A DNA stretch of 64,000 bases from Isoetes taiwanensis (GCA_021234155.1 JAJEKV010000027.1:11856716-11920715), one strand, 5' to 3'. Shown: positions 47,376-58,407, numbered from the stretch's first letter. The notes: generated by a model not told the origin, from the letters alone. Program-made: numbers and translations.

Positions 47376-48339
47376 CAACATCACGGGCATGTTGAGATAA
47401 ACTACATCTTCGCATGTTGGTAGGGTATTAATTCTCATAGCGGGGGACAAAATTAAAAAATATATATATATATGTCGCCGTAACAAAGCGAACACGTAGC
47501 TATTGGTAAGGTATTAGTTATCGTAAGCGGGTAAAAGGTATTACTAGTTATCATCATCATTATTATATACCTCATAGCTCAATCGGATATACCACAAAAC
47601 ATTGAACATTTTCATGGTGGTATATTTCATAACTTTTAACGATTGTAGCAAGTCAAATAAACCCCTATCCATGTTAAATAAACCCATGTATCAAATGTAC
47701 ATGCATTCTATACTATTTAAAAAAAAAAAAAAAAAATTTTTTTTTTTGGTCGTCGTAAAAAAAAAAAACGTCGTTACAAACGTCGTTTAACGACGTTTTT
47801 GTCGCCGCTTAACGACGCCACGACGTCGTTAAACGACGACTTTAATGATTTAAATCGAAAACAAAGGCAATCCCCGCCGCTTATTTTCGAGCAAGCAAAG
47901 CTTATGGAGGAGCATTTTTGAGGCGATTTTAAGCTTTGTGGATCTACTTTGGGGTCTATTCTAAGTGTAAGACAAGCTTCATAAGGTATGTGCACGGATC
48001 AACCAACTCGTTTTTTGAATCTAAACTTGTTTTTGGGTAGATTTAGGGCTTTTTGTATTTGTTGTTTGTTCTTCCTTCAACCTTCATTCTTCTTCTTCCA
48101 TTCTTGCATCCTTCTTCCATACATATTCTTCCATTCCCTTTGTCATCTTCTTCTTGATTCTTCCTCCTCTTATACTACTTCTTCCTCCTCTTATTCAAAT
48201 TCTTACTCTTAATCCTCCTCTTGCCTTCATCTTCTTGTATTCTTCCTCCCCATTTTGGGTTCCTCCTCTTCTTCTTAGCCTTTTCTTCTTGAATTCTTCC
48301 ATTCTTCTTCTAATTTTTTTCTCATCTAAGAAGACGTCG

Positions 48340-48800
48340 TTAAAAAAGGCGAGACCCTTCTTCTTTCCAAAATTTTTCCTTATTAGTTGTTTTATACTAT
48401 TTCTTTCTAATCATTCAATTTTTGTTTTGCATGTACACTCCTAGCAAAATGTGTTGTTCTTACCAAAACAAGTTGGCACCTCTTCCGGAGTAAGGATTTA
48501 ATTTTTCAATACGCTAATAAAATACTAATGCTTTATTTAGGTTAAATTGTTATCCAAGAAGGGGACGTCATTGAAACCACCCCTCCCCCATTGATTTTCC
48601 ATATTTTTTTTTCCTTTAAGTTGTTTATTTATACTAATATTTTACTAATCATTGAATTTATTGTTTTGCATGTACACTCCTAGCAAATGCGTTGTTTGTG
48701 CAAAACAACTTTGCCACCTTGTACCAGGTAAGCATTTAATTTTCAATATGCTTAATGTATTGATTAATGTATTTAGCTTAATTTATTGATTAATGTATTT
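48340..48800 (+). repeat. Two-copy 240-bp direct repeat inside the CACTA
   Basis: 'GTTTTGCATGTACACTCCTA' occurs at about 48423 and 48661, followed in both cases by GCAAA, a GTTGTT segment, AAAACAA and a GTAAG/AGTAAG word. Each copy is preceded by a GACGTC word. No frame is kept. Confidence 0.7.
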
Positions 48801-49009
48801 AGCTAAAAAATTGGGGCTTCATTTATTTCTGTATTTTTTTAATATATTTAAGCGACATCATTTAATGACGTTAAAATCTTATATTTCTTTATTGGTTAAA
48901 TTCATTTTATAGGCTTTAAATTAAATGTATTAACTTCATTCATAATAAATGTATTATTATTATTTTTTTCAATTTATAAAAAAAAAAAAAAAAAAAAAAA
49001 AATTTAATA

Positions 49010-49410
49010 CACGTAAGCAACGTCGTTAAACGACGTTGCTTACGCACGCTCGCCACGCCGCCGGCGCCGGGTAACGCCGCCGGCGGCAGCGTGGGCGGCC
49101 GCCATGTGCGTGTCGCGACGTCGTTAAACGACGTCAAACACGCGGTCGCCCGCAACTCCCGCTTTCGCTGACGCCGCCCGGGCCGCCCGGCGTGGCGACA
49201 CGTATGCGTGGCGTCGTTGAACGACGCCACGCCGCCGCTTTAAGACGACGCCGCCCGTTCCCGCGATATAGCGGCAGCGTCCGTCGTAAAAACGACGCGG
49301 CGGACGTCGTTATAGGCGTCGTTCATCGACTTTTTGGCGTCGTTCATCGACGTTCAAACGACGTCTGGACGTCGTAATAGACGTCGTAACAGGGCAATTT
49401 TTTTGTAGTG
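49010..49410. repeat. Right subterminal repeats and hairpins of the CACTA
   Basis: Repeated ACGTCGTTAAACGACGT words. The block near 49014-49044 is an almost perfect hairpin with 15-bp arms (GTAAGCAACGTCGTT and its complement around one base). Similar words lie at 49107-49130 and 49205-49225, then sparser ones run to the terminus. Confidence 0.8.
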
Positions 49411-49413
49411 ATT

Positions 49414-49739
49414 CGCTTTGCTTGCAGTCATGATAGAAGGATCATAGTTTTGCCAGCGCAAAACATACTCCACAAATTATAGCTGCTGTGTATCCTCCAC
49501 GCTGCATATGGTTGCATCCTGGACGTTATTTTTTGTGCCTTCCCACATAGTGACTATAATGCCTATCTGCTCAAAGTCTTCTGGCCCCTTTTCGTTCCTC
49601 AAAAATAGACACAAGTCCTTCCGGCGATCTCCTGCCATATGTGGTTTGGCCTGAGCTGTTTCCATGCACCACTTTCGACTTCTATCAAGTGTTACAATGC
49701 GCATGGGTTCCACGTTGGGCCCGCGGAAAAGCTCCAGGG
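49414..49739 (-). pseudogene. Exon 2 of the methyltransferase-like gene, 5' part, up to the CACTA
   Basis: Acceptor TTTCTACTTGCAG then 'ALELFRGPNVEPMRIVTLD', 'GDRRKDLCLFLRNEKGPEDF' and 'IVTMWEGTKNNVQ'. A TAA interrupts 'VEDTQQL' from 'FVEYVLRWQNYDPS'. The exon runs straight into the ATT target duplication of the CACTA at 49411-49413. Unrecognised domain. Confidence 0.55.
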
Positions 49740-50208
49740 CTGCAAGTAGAAAATGAAAGTGATAAGTGACACCTCAAAACCTGGCAAAGTGCACACAAGG
49801 AACGCGGCCGCGATCTTTACAAGTACACCAAAAATATTATTAACAAACAGAGGTCGCAAGGATCGTGCCCGCGATCCTTGTGAGCAAATTAAAAGAATAT
49901 ATACTAATGCTAAGTATCGCAGCCACGATATATAAAGCAAGTAAAGTGCTCAAAAGGATATATAAGGCCACGATATATAAAGCAAGTAAAGTGCTCCCGC
50001 GATAGTTGCGAGCAATACATTTAAGCTACACTGTATTTACTGGTGAAAAGAATCGCGACCGCGATTCTCACAAGCATGAAGACTGTGAAAATAAAGAAAT
50101 ATTGCTCGTGAACATCGCGGCCGCGATCCTTTCAAGCATATAGGCTGCTAAAATAAGGACAACGAATGCTAGAATGATAGCAGTGGTCGTGAAAAGCGCA
50201 GAAAATAC
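49740..50208 (-). repeat. Intron 1 with repeated GC-rich palindromes
   Basis: This 469-bp intron of the methyltransferase-like gene holds several copies of a short palindrome: GCGGCCGCGATC near 49803, CCCGCGATCCTTG near 49867, GAATCGCGACCGCGATTC near 50049 and ATCGCGGCCGCGATCC near 50115. Most are followed by a TT(A/G)CAAGC or TGAGCA word. A 48-bp duplication ('CCACGATATATAAAGCAAGT') lies at 49922-50010. Confidence 0.6.
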
Positions 50209-50236
50209 CTTCTTTTAAGGCGGCTGAGCGAGACAT
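50209..50236 (-). CDS. Exon 1 of the methyltransferase-like gene
   Basis: Encodes MSRSAALKE plus one base of the next codon. It is followed by the donor GTATTTTC and joins exon 2 in frame as E-A-L-E-L-F. The start is chosen for the GCCACCATG context, the upstream TATA box and the exact phase match. Confidence 0.6.
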
Positions 50237-50317
50237 GGTGGCGGTCGAAGGCGCTCGAAAATTTCTGTAGGCACTCGGGAATTGGATCGCGATGGAGCCG
50301 AGTTCTAGGATTTTCGT

Positions 50318-50327
50318 GAATTTATAG
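50318..50327 (-). promoter_or_regulatory. TATA box of the methyltransferase-like gene
   Basis: CTATAAATTC on the minus strand, 82-91 bp before the ATG at 50236, predicts a start site near 50290 and a leader of about 55 nt. Confidence 0.5.
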
Positions 50328-50556
50328 AATGGGGGTCATTAATGCCCGTCATAATGACGGCCATAAATTTAATTTCTGGCGGGTGCAATAAATTCTGGCG
50401 GCAGATCCAGAATATTCTTGAAAATGCCAAAATCGACACTTTTATTCTCTGTATGGACGCCACCACCAAGTTCAAAATTCTGTAACATGGGACTGGGGGA
50501 AGGAGAACAGACTAGTCACGACATGTGAGTTTAAATGAGATAATGACACTCGCAAT

Positions 50557-51220
50557 ATGGCATCGGACGCTTTGCAGGACAACTTAATACTCACGGCACA
50601 CGAGTTTAAATGGGACAATGACAGTCACAATACGGCATGGAAAGGCCGCCGAAATTACCTGAATTTGAAATTCAAAATCAATTCACCCAGCTACACTGCC
50701 ACAATAACCATTCATTCAAACTGGACGAGAAAAGTATAGATGATAGAGTTACTGAAGTTGTCTTATCTTGCTTAACTATCTGCCAGGAAGATGAAGAACG
50801 AGAATTGATCATGGAATGCATCAGTAAATGCAATCCTCAGGTGTATTATATCCTCTGCCAGCTATCCGCTCCAGAATATAACATGGACGAAGTTCAAAAA
50901 GCAATCAAGCATGTTATTTGCGTTGACACCACAGAGCCTTGTCGTCGTCCTTTATGCAATACATTGGACTTGGGCTTTATGATGGTCTGCAGACCAGGAC
51001 TGATGCAGAATGGCGGCTAAATTTGAGGACACTCTCACTTTTAACAGCAGAATGTGCACTAGATAACTGGATAAAGAGTTTATCAAGAGCCATAGAACAA
51101 GAAAAAAACTTGCCTTCTGATCTAGTTGTTGAAACGGGTGTTGGCAAGTCCAGAGAACCTGGGCAACGGTTGAATGTTGCGATTGGCACCAGGTTAAAAA
51201 GTCCCGGGGGTATCACCAAT
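50557..51220 (+). pseudogene. Unrecognised plus-strand coding segment diverging from the methyltransferase-like gene
   Basis: Two overlapping frames, 50637-51020 and 50939-51250, appear to be one coding region with a shift near 50960. The first reads 'ICQEDEERELIMECISKCN' and 'YYILCQLSAPEYNMDEVQKA'. The second reads 'GLYDGLQTRTDAEWRLNLRT' and 'SLLTAECALDNWIKSLSRAI'. A strong donor, GTAAGT, at 51221 suggests an exon end. I do not recognise the protein; it is mostly helical and acidic. It lies 320 bp from the ATG of the divergent gene. Confidence 0.4.
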
Positions 51221-52421
51221 GTAAGTCGTATGTACCATGTGCGTGGATGATAAGGGGTTTTTTTTGTTGTCCAACGTATCATATACGTACGAATAAAATA
51301 AGGTTATTTGGTTTTGAATCCATATGCGTACGACTAGGGGTCCTTGGTGAGATAAAACTTCTCGTATGGCATAAGATGGGGTTAGTCTTCTGATTTCTAG
51401 CTAGGAAGGAGTGGGTCTTGGAACATGATAGATTCATAGTTTACCTACAAAAGTCTTTGAGTTATATGTTAACTTAGGATCATGAAAACCTTTTCATTAC
51501 ATACTCATACTAAACAAATCATTCCTTAACTCTTTAGTTCACTTTAATCTATTATCCACAATTCGTTTGCAATATTTATACGATAAGGGGTATGTTATAT
51601 GTTAAGATGCATTTTGTATTTATATGAGAAGGATCATTAAAATACAAAAAGTATCATATAAATAATGACATGGGTAGACAGTTGAGACAATAGAACGTGA
51701 CAAGTAAGGTTTTCTTAGAGAATTTACGATAATGGCAAGTTTTTGACCTTAGTAACGGTTTATCCATATAAGGAGTTAACACTCTCGGGTAAAAAGCCCC
51801 GCTTCACCTTTTACAGAGTAAGGATCCTGCTTGATATTTCTTTACGTGCCAGGTAAAAACTTTGAAGCTTTGGAAGCATAGATGTAATGCAAAGAAATCA
51901 CCGTGGAAAACAAATCTTACTCATTGGATCACTTGCATGCAGGTCGAAATCCATGCATGCAGGTCGAAATCCAGAAAAGAAGTTGAGGCTGCATGATCTG
52001 AGAAGAATTGAAGCAGAAGAAGATTTGCCTTGCCGCTTGAAGCAATCGGAAGAAATTGGCCGTCTTTGGAAGCCCGCGAAAGTTGGCCGTTGTAGAAAGG
52101 GTAGATTACAAAATACAAAAAGTTTTAAGGGTATTTAGAAAATTGTGGATTTCTACATGCCCTTATACGCTGCTGAAGGGCATTCCGTAAAAAATTAAAA
52201 ACTTAAGGGCATGTTGGAAAATAGTTGAACACATAAGGGCATTTGGGAGTTTTTCCCTTAATAATATAACTTGCCTGTTTACACTCTTCAGAGCACGCAG
52301 TAGTCGAAACATTAGGAAAATGCCTTCAAATATTCTAGATCGCCTTCCATTTCCGGTTGAGCGCCTCAAATGCCTCCAATTTTAGACGATCGGCTTCGAA
52401 GACCTATTCAGCGCCTACACT
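51221..52421. other. Stretch without recognisable genes
   Basis: AT-rich intron-like or intergenic DNA. A 19-bp direct duplication 'CATGCAGGTCGAAATCCA' lies at about 51936 and 51955. AAGGGCAT recurs in 52150-52250. A plus frame at 51887-52138 is basic but has no domain. Confidence 0.35.
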
Positions 52422-52581
52422 TTTAATTTAAAGATGAACTTATATAATTAAAATTTATAAATATTATAAAAATCAAGAAGAATTAAACAATATATCTATA
52501 TCTATATCTATATATAATAATAAAGGCGTTTTGTGATAGTCTGTGCGCAATCTTGACCCTTAGATTTTCTTATTTTATTTT

Positions 52582-53345
52582 CATTCATTGGATTTACCGT
52601 TTTTGTTTCGGGCTTGCAGTTTTTCTCACTCAAGCAGCCTCAAGGCTCTTCGTATTTTGGCTATTCCGTGGATTTCTGCAAGAAGGCTCCATGTATCGGG
52701 TATTCTATGCTCATGTAGTTGGGGTATTCTACCCATGTATCGGGTATTCTATGCTCATGTAGTTGGGGTATTCTACCCATTCATCGGATTTAGGGGCTTT
52801 TCACACGACTAGTGTGTCTTATATTTTAAGGCATACTATTGGTCCATGTCAACATTTAAGAACAATTGGTTTTCACACGGAACCATATAAGACATGTCTT
52901 ATTTAGGTTCGGGTAGGTTTGGATAGGTTCGGTAAAGGCAATGGAGTCTTATTTTATACCGGGGGATTTCCCCCGCCATAAAATAAGACACCACTTATTA
53001 TATTCTATTTTATTCTATTGACCAATCATATTCAAAATAAAAGGTGGTCTTATTTTGTGATGGTTTTCACACTAGTATTTGTTAGTGTCTCATTTACATA
53101 AGACACCCTGTAGTGTGAAAACAACTTATATTTGTGTGTCTTATTTTTTGCTTTGGAGTCACAAATGATGTCTTATATGAAATGGGACAGCCATATTATA
53201 AGACATCGTGTGAAAAGGCCCTTACCGTTTTGTTTCGGGCTTGCAGTTTTTCTCATCCAAGCCGCCTCCAGGCTCTCCTTATTGGTATTTTGCCTGCTCC
53301 ATGGATTTCTGCAAGAAGTCTCCATGTATTTGGGGTATTCTATCT
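52582..53345 (+). repeat. About 190-bp duplication in the Helitron, second copy split by a MITE
   Basis: 'GTTTCGGGCTTGCAGTTTTT' through 'TGGATTTCTGCAAGAAG' and CTCCATGTAT occurs at about 52604-52695 and 53229-53330. A 42-bp sub-unit, 'TATCGGGTATTCTATGCTCA', is doubled at about 52694-52778. The first copy supplies the undisrupted sequence at the MITE site. Confidence 0.8.
52793..53221. mobile_element. 429-bp Tourist-like MITE (PIF/Harbinger type)
   Basis: Termini GGGGCTTTTCACACGA and TCGTGTGAAAAGGCCC are inverted repeats. They are flanked by TTA (52790-52792 and 53222-53224), the expected PIF/Harbinger duplication. The paralogous empty site, GGATTTACCG, is at about 52590. It has no coding capacity. 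The inside repeats TTTTCACAC and GTCTTAT words. Confidence 0.85.
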
Positions 53346-54835
53346 TATCTGATACTGTCGGGCACTGGTTTTAGTCTTGATCTTCCCACGATCTTTTTCC
53401 TCAAGCATTTAGTTGCTATTTGGAATCATTGCATCCGGTTTCATTCACTGTTATACTAGCCATTTTCACCCATTTTAATGTGTTTTCTATATCCTTTTCA
53501 GTTTTATTTTACGTCTTTGCTAAGCGAAATCCCCTCGACAACTTAAATTTGAGTCTACAGTAGATTCCTCTTAAGTTAGGGTTTCAAGTTTCGTATGCTT
53601 GAATGGATCCAAGCACCAACAGGTTTGCAGCCAGTTTTCTTCATCGGCTATAGCGACATTCCGTTTGGCCATAGATCATTTCGACCAGGCCTTAGTTTTC
53701 TAAAGTTTTGCAATATGAGTTTCACGCGACAAAGATGCGCGAGTTTCCGGGACTTTGGTTCTCCAACAGGTTTATTTCTTAAGTAGTTGCAAGACATTTC
53801 TTTTTCTGGCATTTTGTACAGGTCTAGGTTATTTCAAGGTTATTTCAAGCCGGTTCCAAGCTTTGCCATCATCAAGAACAAGAATGTAGAATGTGCTTAC
53901 GGCTGCATCAGGTTGTTGGCTCTTGGTATTGATTAAGCATTGGTGCAGAACCTGGGTGTAGCAGTTGTTGATTTCGAGATTCATTAAACTGCATGAGATT
54001 AAACTGCATGCGATCGTACATTGTTGCCTAGGTATTGTTGATTGATTTGGCTTCGGAAAGAGGTCGCTTGAATGCAAGGATCTAAAAAGTTTTTCCTTTC
54101 CATTTTCCACGATCTATGCCAGCTATAAGCTTTCGGCATATTTCTTACTGGACGTCTTGCTTAGATTTGTTAGTTTACTTGTATTTCCTTGCTTGGACAT
54201 GGTATTTTAAACTATTTTTTAGATTGAATGGCAGATTGGAGTTGGAATCAATTTGGAACGTGTCACATTCAAGCCATGGAGCACCGTTTTAGAGGTATTT
54301 TGATCTTCGAAAGGGATGTGTAGTTGGAAAAGCTCAGCTTCAGACAGATGGTGTGTTCTACTGCATTATCTAGAGGTTACTTTTGCCGAATTATGCATGC
54401 TACAAGGTACTTTTGTTTCAAGTCAGTCTTACTAGACCGTAAGCAATAAAATATACACTAGCTTCATAGTATCTTGAAGTGGCATTTAAATGAGTGAGGT
54501 TGTGCAAATTTATCATCATTTGGTGCTTCATATCTGCCTTCAGATCTTGGTTCTCCTATGACATTGTATACGTTTTTCAAAAGAGCAATATGCAATTAAT
54601 GCTGGTTCTCATATACTGCAAGTCAATTCATATCTCTACCATTAAAACTAATTTTGTTAAGCTGAAGAGCATTCTTGATTCTTACAAAATGAAGAACTTA
54701 GTCTACAAGATGCTCATCCTCCTTAAATGCTTTTCATCTGTACATGTAGGAAAAGACTCTCAAAACTGGATTTAATGGATGCCACTCATTGTGTATTAAT
54801 GCAAAGTAACATGATATGAGCCTATGAATTATGTT

Positions 54836-57337
54836 GCGTACTCAGCTGATCAGAACGATATTGAAGAAGTCTATGATGGAAAGCATGTTGGCATTGAGCG
54901 CATGCCCAATCTTGCCTCCTTGATAGATTCTTTTTGCTGGCCAATAGCAGGTCTCACTTCATGTCTGGATGAAACAAGTTATAGGTGGCAAATGAGCAGA
55001 CTTAAGGTGAGGCTCTCACGATCTTTTTTTACATTTTTATTGCGATCTTGTGGTGTTTATAGAGCCTTCATTTCATAGATGGCTTGGGACAACAACCAAA
55101 GCCTCGAAAACGGAGATGGCTTGTTGGCGTCTTGCTTTTCCTGAACCTGGCCGTTGGAGGTAATCTTACTTTTTAATGTAGAAGTTCTGTTCATCTTGTC
55201 TATGAAGAAAAAATGCAACAAAATTTGATAAATAGCAAAGTAACAGAGGGTTGGAAAGGAGGCACCTAGAAACTAAAGTCTTCAACCAGAAATATCTCTT
55301 CTCCTATTTATCATAGAGCATATCAATGAAAACTCAATGTATATTGTGTTTCATCGTTTAGATTTGGTGCAGCTGTTAGCTGGTTCGGGGCCATGCCTAA
55401 GATTTCGGCAGATGCATAACCTGCAATTTCTCAAATAGGTTTAGTTATGCCAAACTCACTTAACATTGCATACCTTTTGGATTTGACTTGTAAAAGTATT
55501 TGCTCATATTCTGTCACTGTGATTTTTTATATTTTTGATAATTGTGGAATTGGTTATGCCAAATGTACTTAAACCTTCATTGAACATACCTTTTGGATGT
55601 GACTTGGTAAAATTATTTGCTGTCATATTCTGCGTGTTTATATATTTGATGGTTGCCTTTCCTTCCCCGCCTTCTATCTTGTATATTTTAGCCTTGAAGA
55701 AATATGTTAGATGTGCCTTGTTGCCACCTGTTGAGGTCATAAGCAAATCTTCTGCTTCCTACTTTCCAGAAGTTACGCTGTCTAGGTTGATCAGTTTTGA
55801 CTTAGGCCTTGCTATTTTTTCTTCTTTGTCTTGGTATTTGTGATTACCTTGTTACCACATTGACTTTCAGCTATTAAGGCTAATCATATTACTAATAATT
55901 ACGTTTAACATTTTACTCTTTTCTGACAGAAGAAACTTTATCCGCACTTCTAAAGACACTTGTTTGCATATTCCATGCATAAGTGGCAATCTCTTGCAGA
56001 TATCTCAAGAATTTACAACCTCGACCATTTTTACATTTTAATTTACAAAAACATCTTAAACTCGGTCCTAACAGATGAATTCCTGTGCGCCACTTTCCAT
56101 AAACAAGTCACTTCTCCTCCAGCTGAGAGACCTGCACTTGTAATAGCAATTGAAGCTCTTTTTTGGAAGCTGCTACAAATGAAGAGCGGTCTCACCTTTC
56201 ATATGGGATTAATATTATTGATCTACAGATAAAATTTGGCCAAAAGTGCAGATGTTTATTGCATGTACGGAGGACAAGAATTGGATATCACATATTATGT
56301 GCATGCTCGACTTTGTATTTTCCCTACTTTGACCCAGGAATTGGGTTTGCACAGTAGCCATCCCATTTTTATAGTTTCATGCTAGAAGTGAAAGACTTTT
56401 GGGACACGGTAAGAAAGCTTAAGGTGCAGACTTTATAGTAGCAGGGTGCCAAGCAGATTCAAGGAGATGCGCAGTAGTTGTAGCAGGTAGAATATGGCTG
56501 TCTACACAAGGTTGTCTCATCAGACTGAGTATTGCAAAGCATCAACTTTACTCTGAATAAAATCCCAGCTCCAGTCAACTGATCTCTTTTTTCATTATGA
56601 GGAACAGAAACAACAAGAGAATTTAAAAGCGAGAGCAAAGATTAATACTTACTAGGTTTCTAACTATACCACACCGATGTGGAACTTTATTCGCTTCTTG
56701 CATAAATCGGGTCCAGTGGATCAAATTCACAGAGTTTACCTAGTCAATTGCTTCAAGAAGTGTGCAACAAACCAAGAACCAAAATCAATTATTTGTCTCA
56801 AAGGAAAACTATCAGTTTGTGTTGGATTTTCTTTGCTGAATTTGTGCTCATATTCTCTCTCTTGTGATATCTGCATAGACAAGTATTGCTCAACCATTTT
56901 TTTATGTTGACACATTTTCTATGATCTTTGTTCGAAAACAAAGTTATATCCTTTTTGGAACTGATCCGCAATTTAAGATATCGGAGAATACTTCAGCAGA
57001 TGATGATCAGTCTATTTTAACTGATAAAGAGAAGTCTTCCAAGGAGGATTCAGAAGAAGAAATTTCACGTGAAAAGGAACTAGATTCAAAAAAAGATGCT
57101 ACAAAGGCTGTGGTCACTGAAGCAGCTTCAGTCTCCCCATCATCTACGCATTTCCAAACTAAAACTGAAGCAGTGAAGCACGTAGTGTCAGCTGAGGAAC
57201 AACGCCAATGATTGAAATGGATGCTTGAAGAAAAGAGAAAGATAAAACCAAGGAACCGTGCAGAGAAGGCCCAGATTGATTCCAAAAAGGCATTATTGAA
57301 GTCTGCCATCAGAGGGAAGGCTCCCCTTTTAAATTGA
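54836..57337 (+). pseudogene. Host gene fragment captured by the Helitron
   Basis: Exon-like pieces on the plus strand. (1) 54836-55006: 'DQNDIEEVYDGKHVGIERM' and 'NLASLIDSFCWPIAGLTS', then GTGAGG. (2) 55079-55159: acceptor TTTCATAG, 'PKPRKRRWLVGVLLFLNLAV', a basic stretch and a membrane helix, then GTAATC. (3) About 56930-57337: an acidic Ser/Lys-rich stretch, then 'EEQRQ', a TGA at 57209-57211, and 'LKWMLEEKRKIKPRNRAEKA' to a natural-looking stop. The end resembles a conserved plant protein tail of the form EEQRE.(F)KWMLEEKRK.KP; I cannot name it. Piece 1 does not splice in phase to piece 2, and the internal TGA is probably a lost Trp. Non-functional. Confidence 0.55.
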
Positions 57338-57890
57338 CGGTTACATGGCCATATCCAGAATAATATTTTTTGTAGCTGATGCCACATATTCATTACACGG
57401 TGTTCATAAAACACTATTTTTTCTGTATAGGATTGGATTTGTAAGAATTCTGAATTTGAATTTGAGTGCACATTTGAATCTAGATCTGAACATTGGTTTT
57501 GCTTAGAGGCTTGTTGCTGAGAGCTTATTGAACGCTTGCGTTGCTGATGGTTGTAAATTAGAACTTTAATCAGAGCCAAGATGGCACAATTGGGCGTAAC
57601 GCATAGTGTTTCTATGCATTATATAATTTATATCTCTTTAATCAAATGCCAACAAATGACGTGGTGTCATTGAATACAATGATAATGGCACGTGCACAAG
57701 ATGGAGATATCGACCAGGTTTGGAAGAGTTTTGATTAAATGCCAACACGAGATGTTGTGCAATTAGTAGGAACCACTACATAACATAGTAAAATTTGTAA
57801 ACTTTGACTATGAATTTACCCATCTCAAGAGAGGATGCGTATCGAATTTATTCACAATTAGAAAGTTTAAGTTTGGCGTCACGGTGGAAT

Positions 57891-58064
57891 ATTGATTACA
57901 ATCGGCAGTTCCATGTTTGTTAAATGGAAGTTTTCTTTCATTTCACACATCACGATTCCTCACTTAGGATTTGCACTATTGATTACAATCGGCAGTTCCA
58001 TGTTTGTTAAATGGAAGTTTTCTTTCATTTCACACATCACGATTCCTCACTTAGGATTTGCACT
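57891..58064 (+). repeat. 87-bp tandem duplication in the Helitron
   Basis: ATTGATTACAATCGGCAGTT through ACTTAGGATTTGCACT is repeated head to tail (57891-57977 and 57978-58064) without visible change, so it is recent. The plus frame stays open across it. Confidence 0.92.
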
Positions 58065-58407
58065 ATGTAATTTGTCCTGTTTCCCTTGCAAATCTAGCTC
58101 TTGGACAACATCGGGCACATGTTTGCTAGAATACATTAGAATAAACTTTTGTGTGGCTGGAACATCACATAATTGGAATTATGCATGCTACCACCAACAA
58201 GACATAGATATTCACTCGCAATTATTAGCAATTGCTCCTAGAACCAGCAAGCATTGAATTCCATGAAACTACATCGTTCATAGGCTGGTTACGATTACCA
58301 GCAATTGCTCCTAGAAATTTTCTAACTTATACAATTTTTTACCCTTTAGATGTTATAAAGTTAAATCCACTACTTTTATTACTTTTTGACTTATGCCTTG
58401 ACAAAAA

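Larger units (their letters stand above)
37147..49410. mobile_element. 12.26-kb CACTA (En/Spm) transposon, non-autonomous, satellite-bearing
   Basis: Termini are CACTACAA (37147-37154) and its complement TTGTAGTG (49403-49410). They are flanked by a 3-bp ATT duplication (37144-37146 and 49411-49413), the hallmark size for CACTA elements. Both subterminal regions are packed with variants of the motif GACGTCGTTNAACGACGTC. No transposase or TnpA-like frame is seen. Most of the body (37771-47375) is a satellite array. The rest has poly(A)/poly(T) blocks (37687-37745, 47720-47770, 48960-49002) and a pyrimidine-rich stretch (48060-48330). It sits inside a coding exon of the minus-strand methyltransferase-like gene. 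Confidence 0.93.
32695..50236 (-). pseudogene. Methyltransferase-like gene, disrupted by CACTA and LINE insertions
   Basis: One minus-strand gene can be followed across two insertions. ATG at 50236 sits in a good context (GCCACCATG), 80 bp after a TATA box. Exons: 50209-50236; 49739-49414 continuing at 37143-36311 after the CACTA; 36234-35895; 35831-34687 continuing at 33368-32695 after LINE-D. Introns of 469, 76 and 63 bp all have GT-AG ends and matching phases. Point damage: TAA at about 49490, TAG at about 36525, TAA at about 35795 and frameshifts near 36940, 36350 and 35700. The product would be roughly 950 residues. The C-terminal half carries 'HTKT' and 'VLDFFSAG', spaced like the HPTQKP and DPFAGSG motifs of beta-class N4/N6 DNA methyltransferases. 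The rest is unrecognised. It could be a host gene family or part of an old mobile element. Confidence 0.65.

Noticed and set aside
47571-47592. tRNA-like string TAGCTCAATCGGATA resembling a box A
   Set aside because: No box B or cloverleaf partner follows at the right distance, so it is not called as a tRNA or SINE.
57007-57579. 190-codon minus-strand frame in the Helitron
   Set aside because: Shadow of the Ser/Lys/Glu-rich plus-strand exon.
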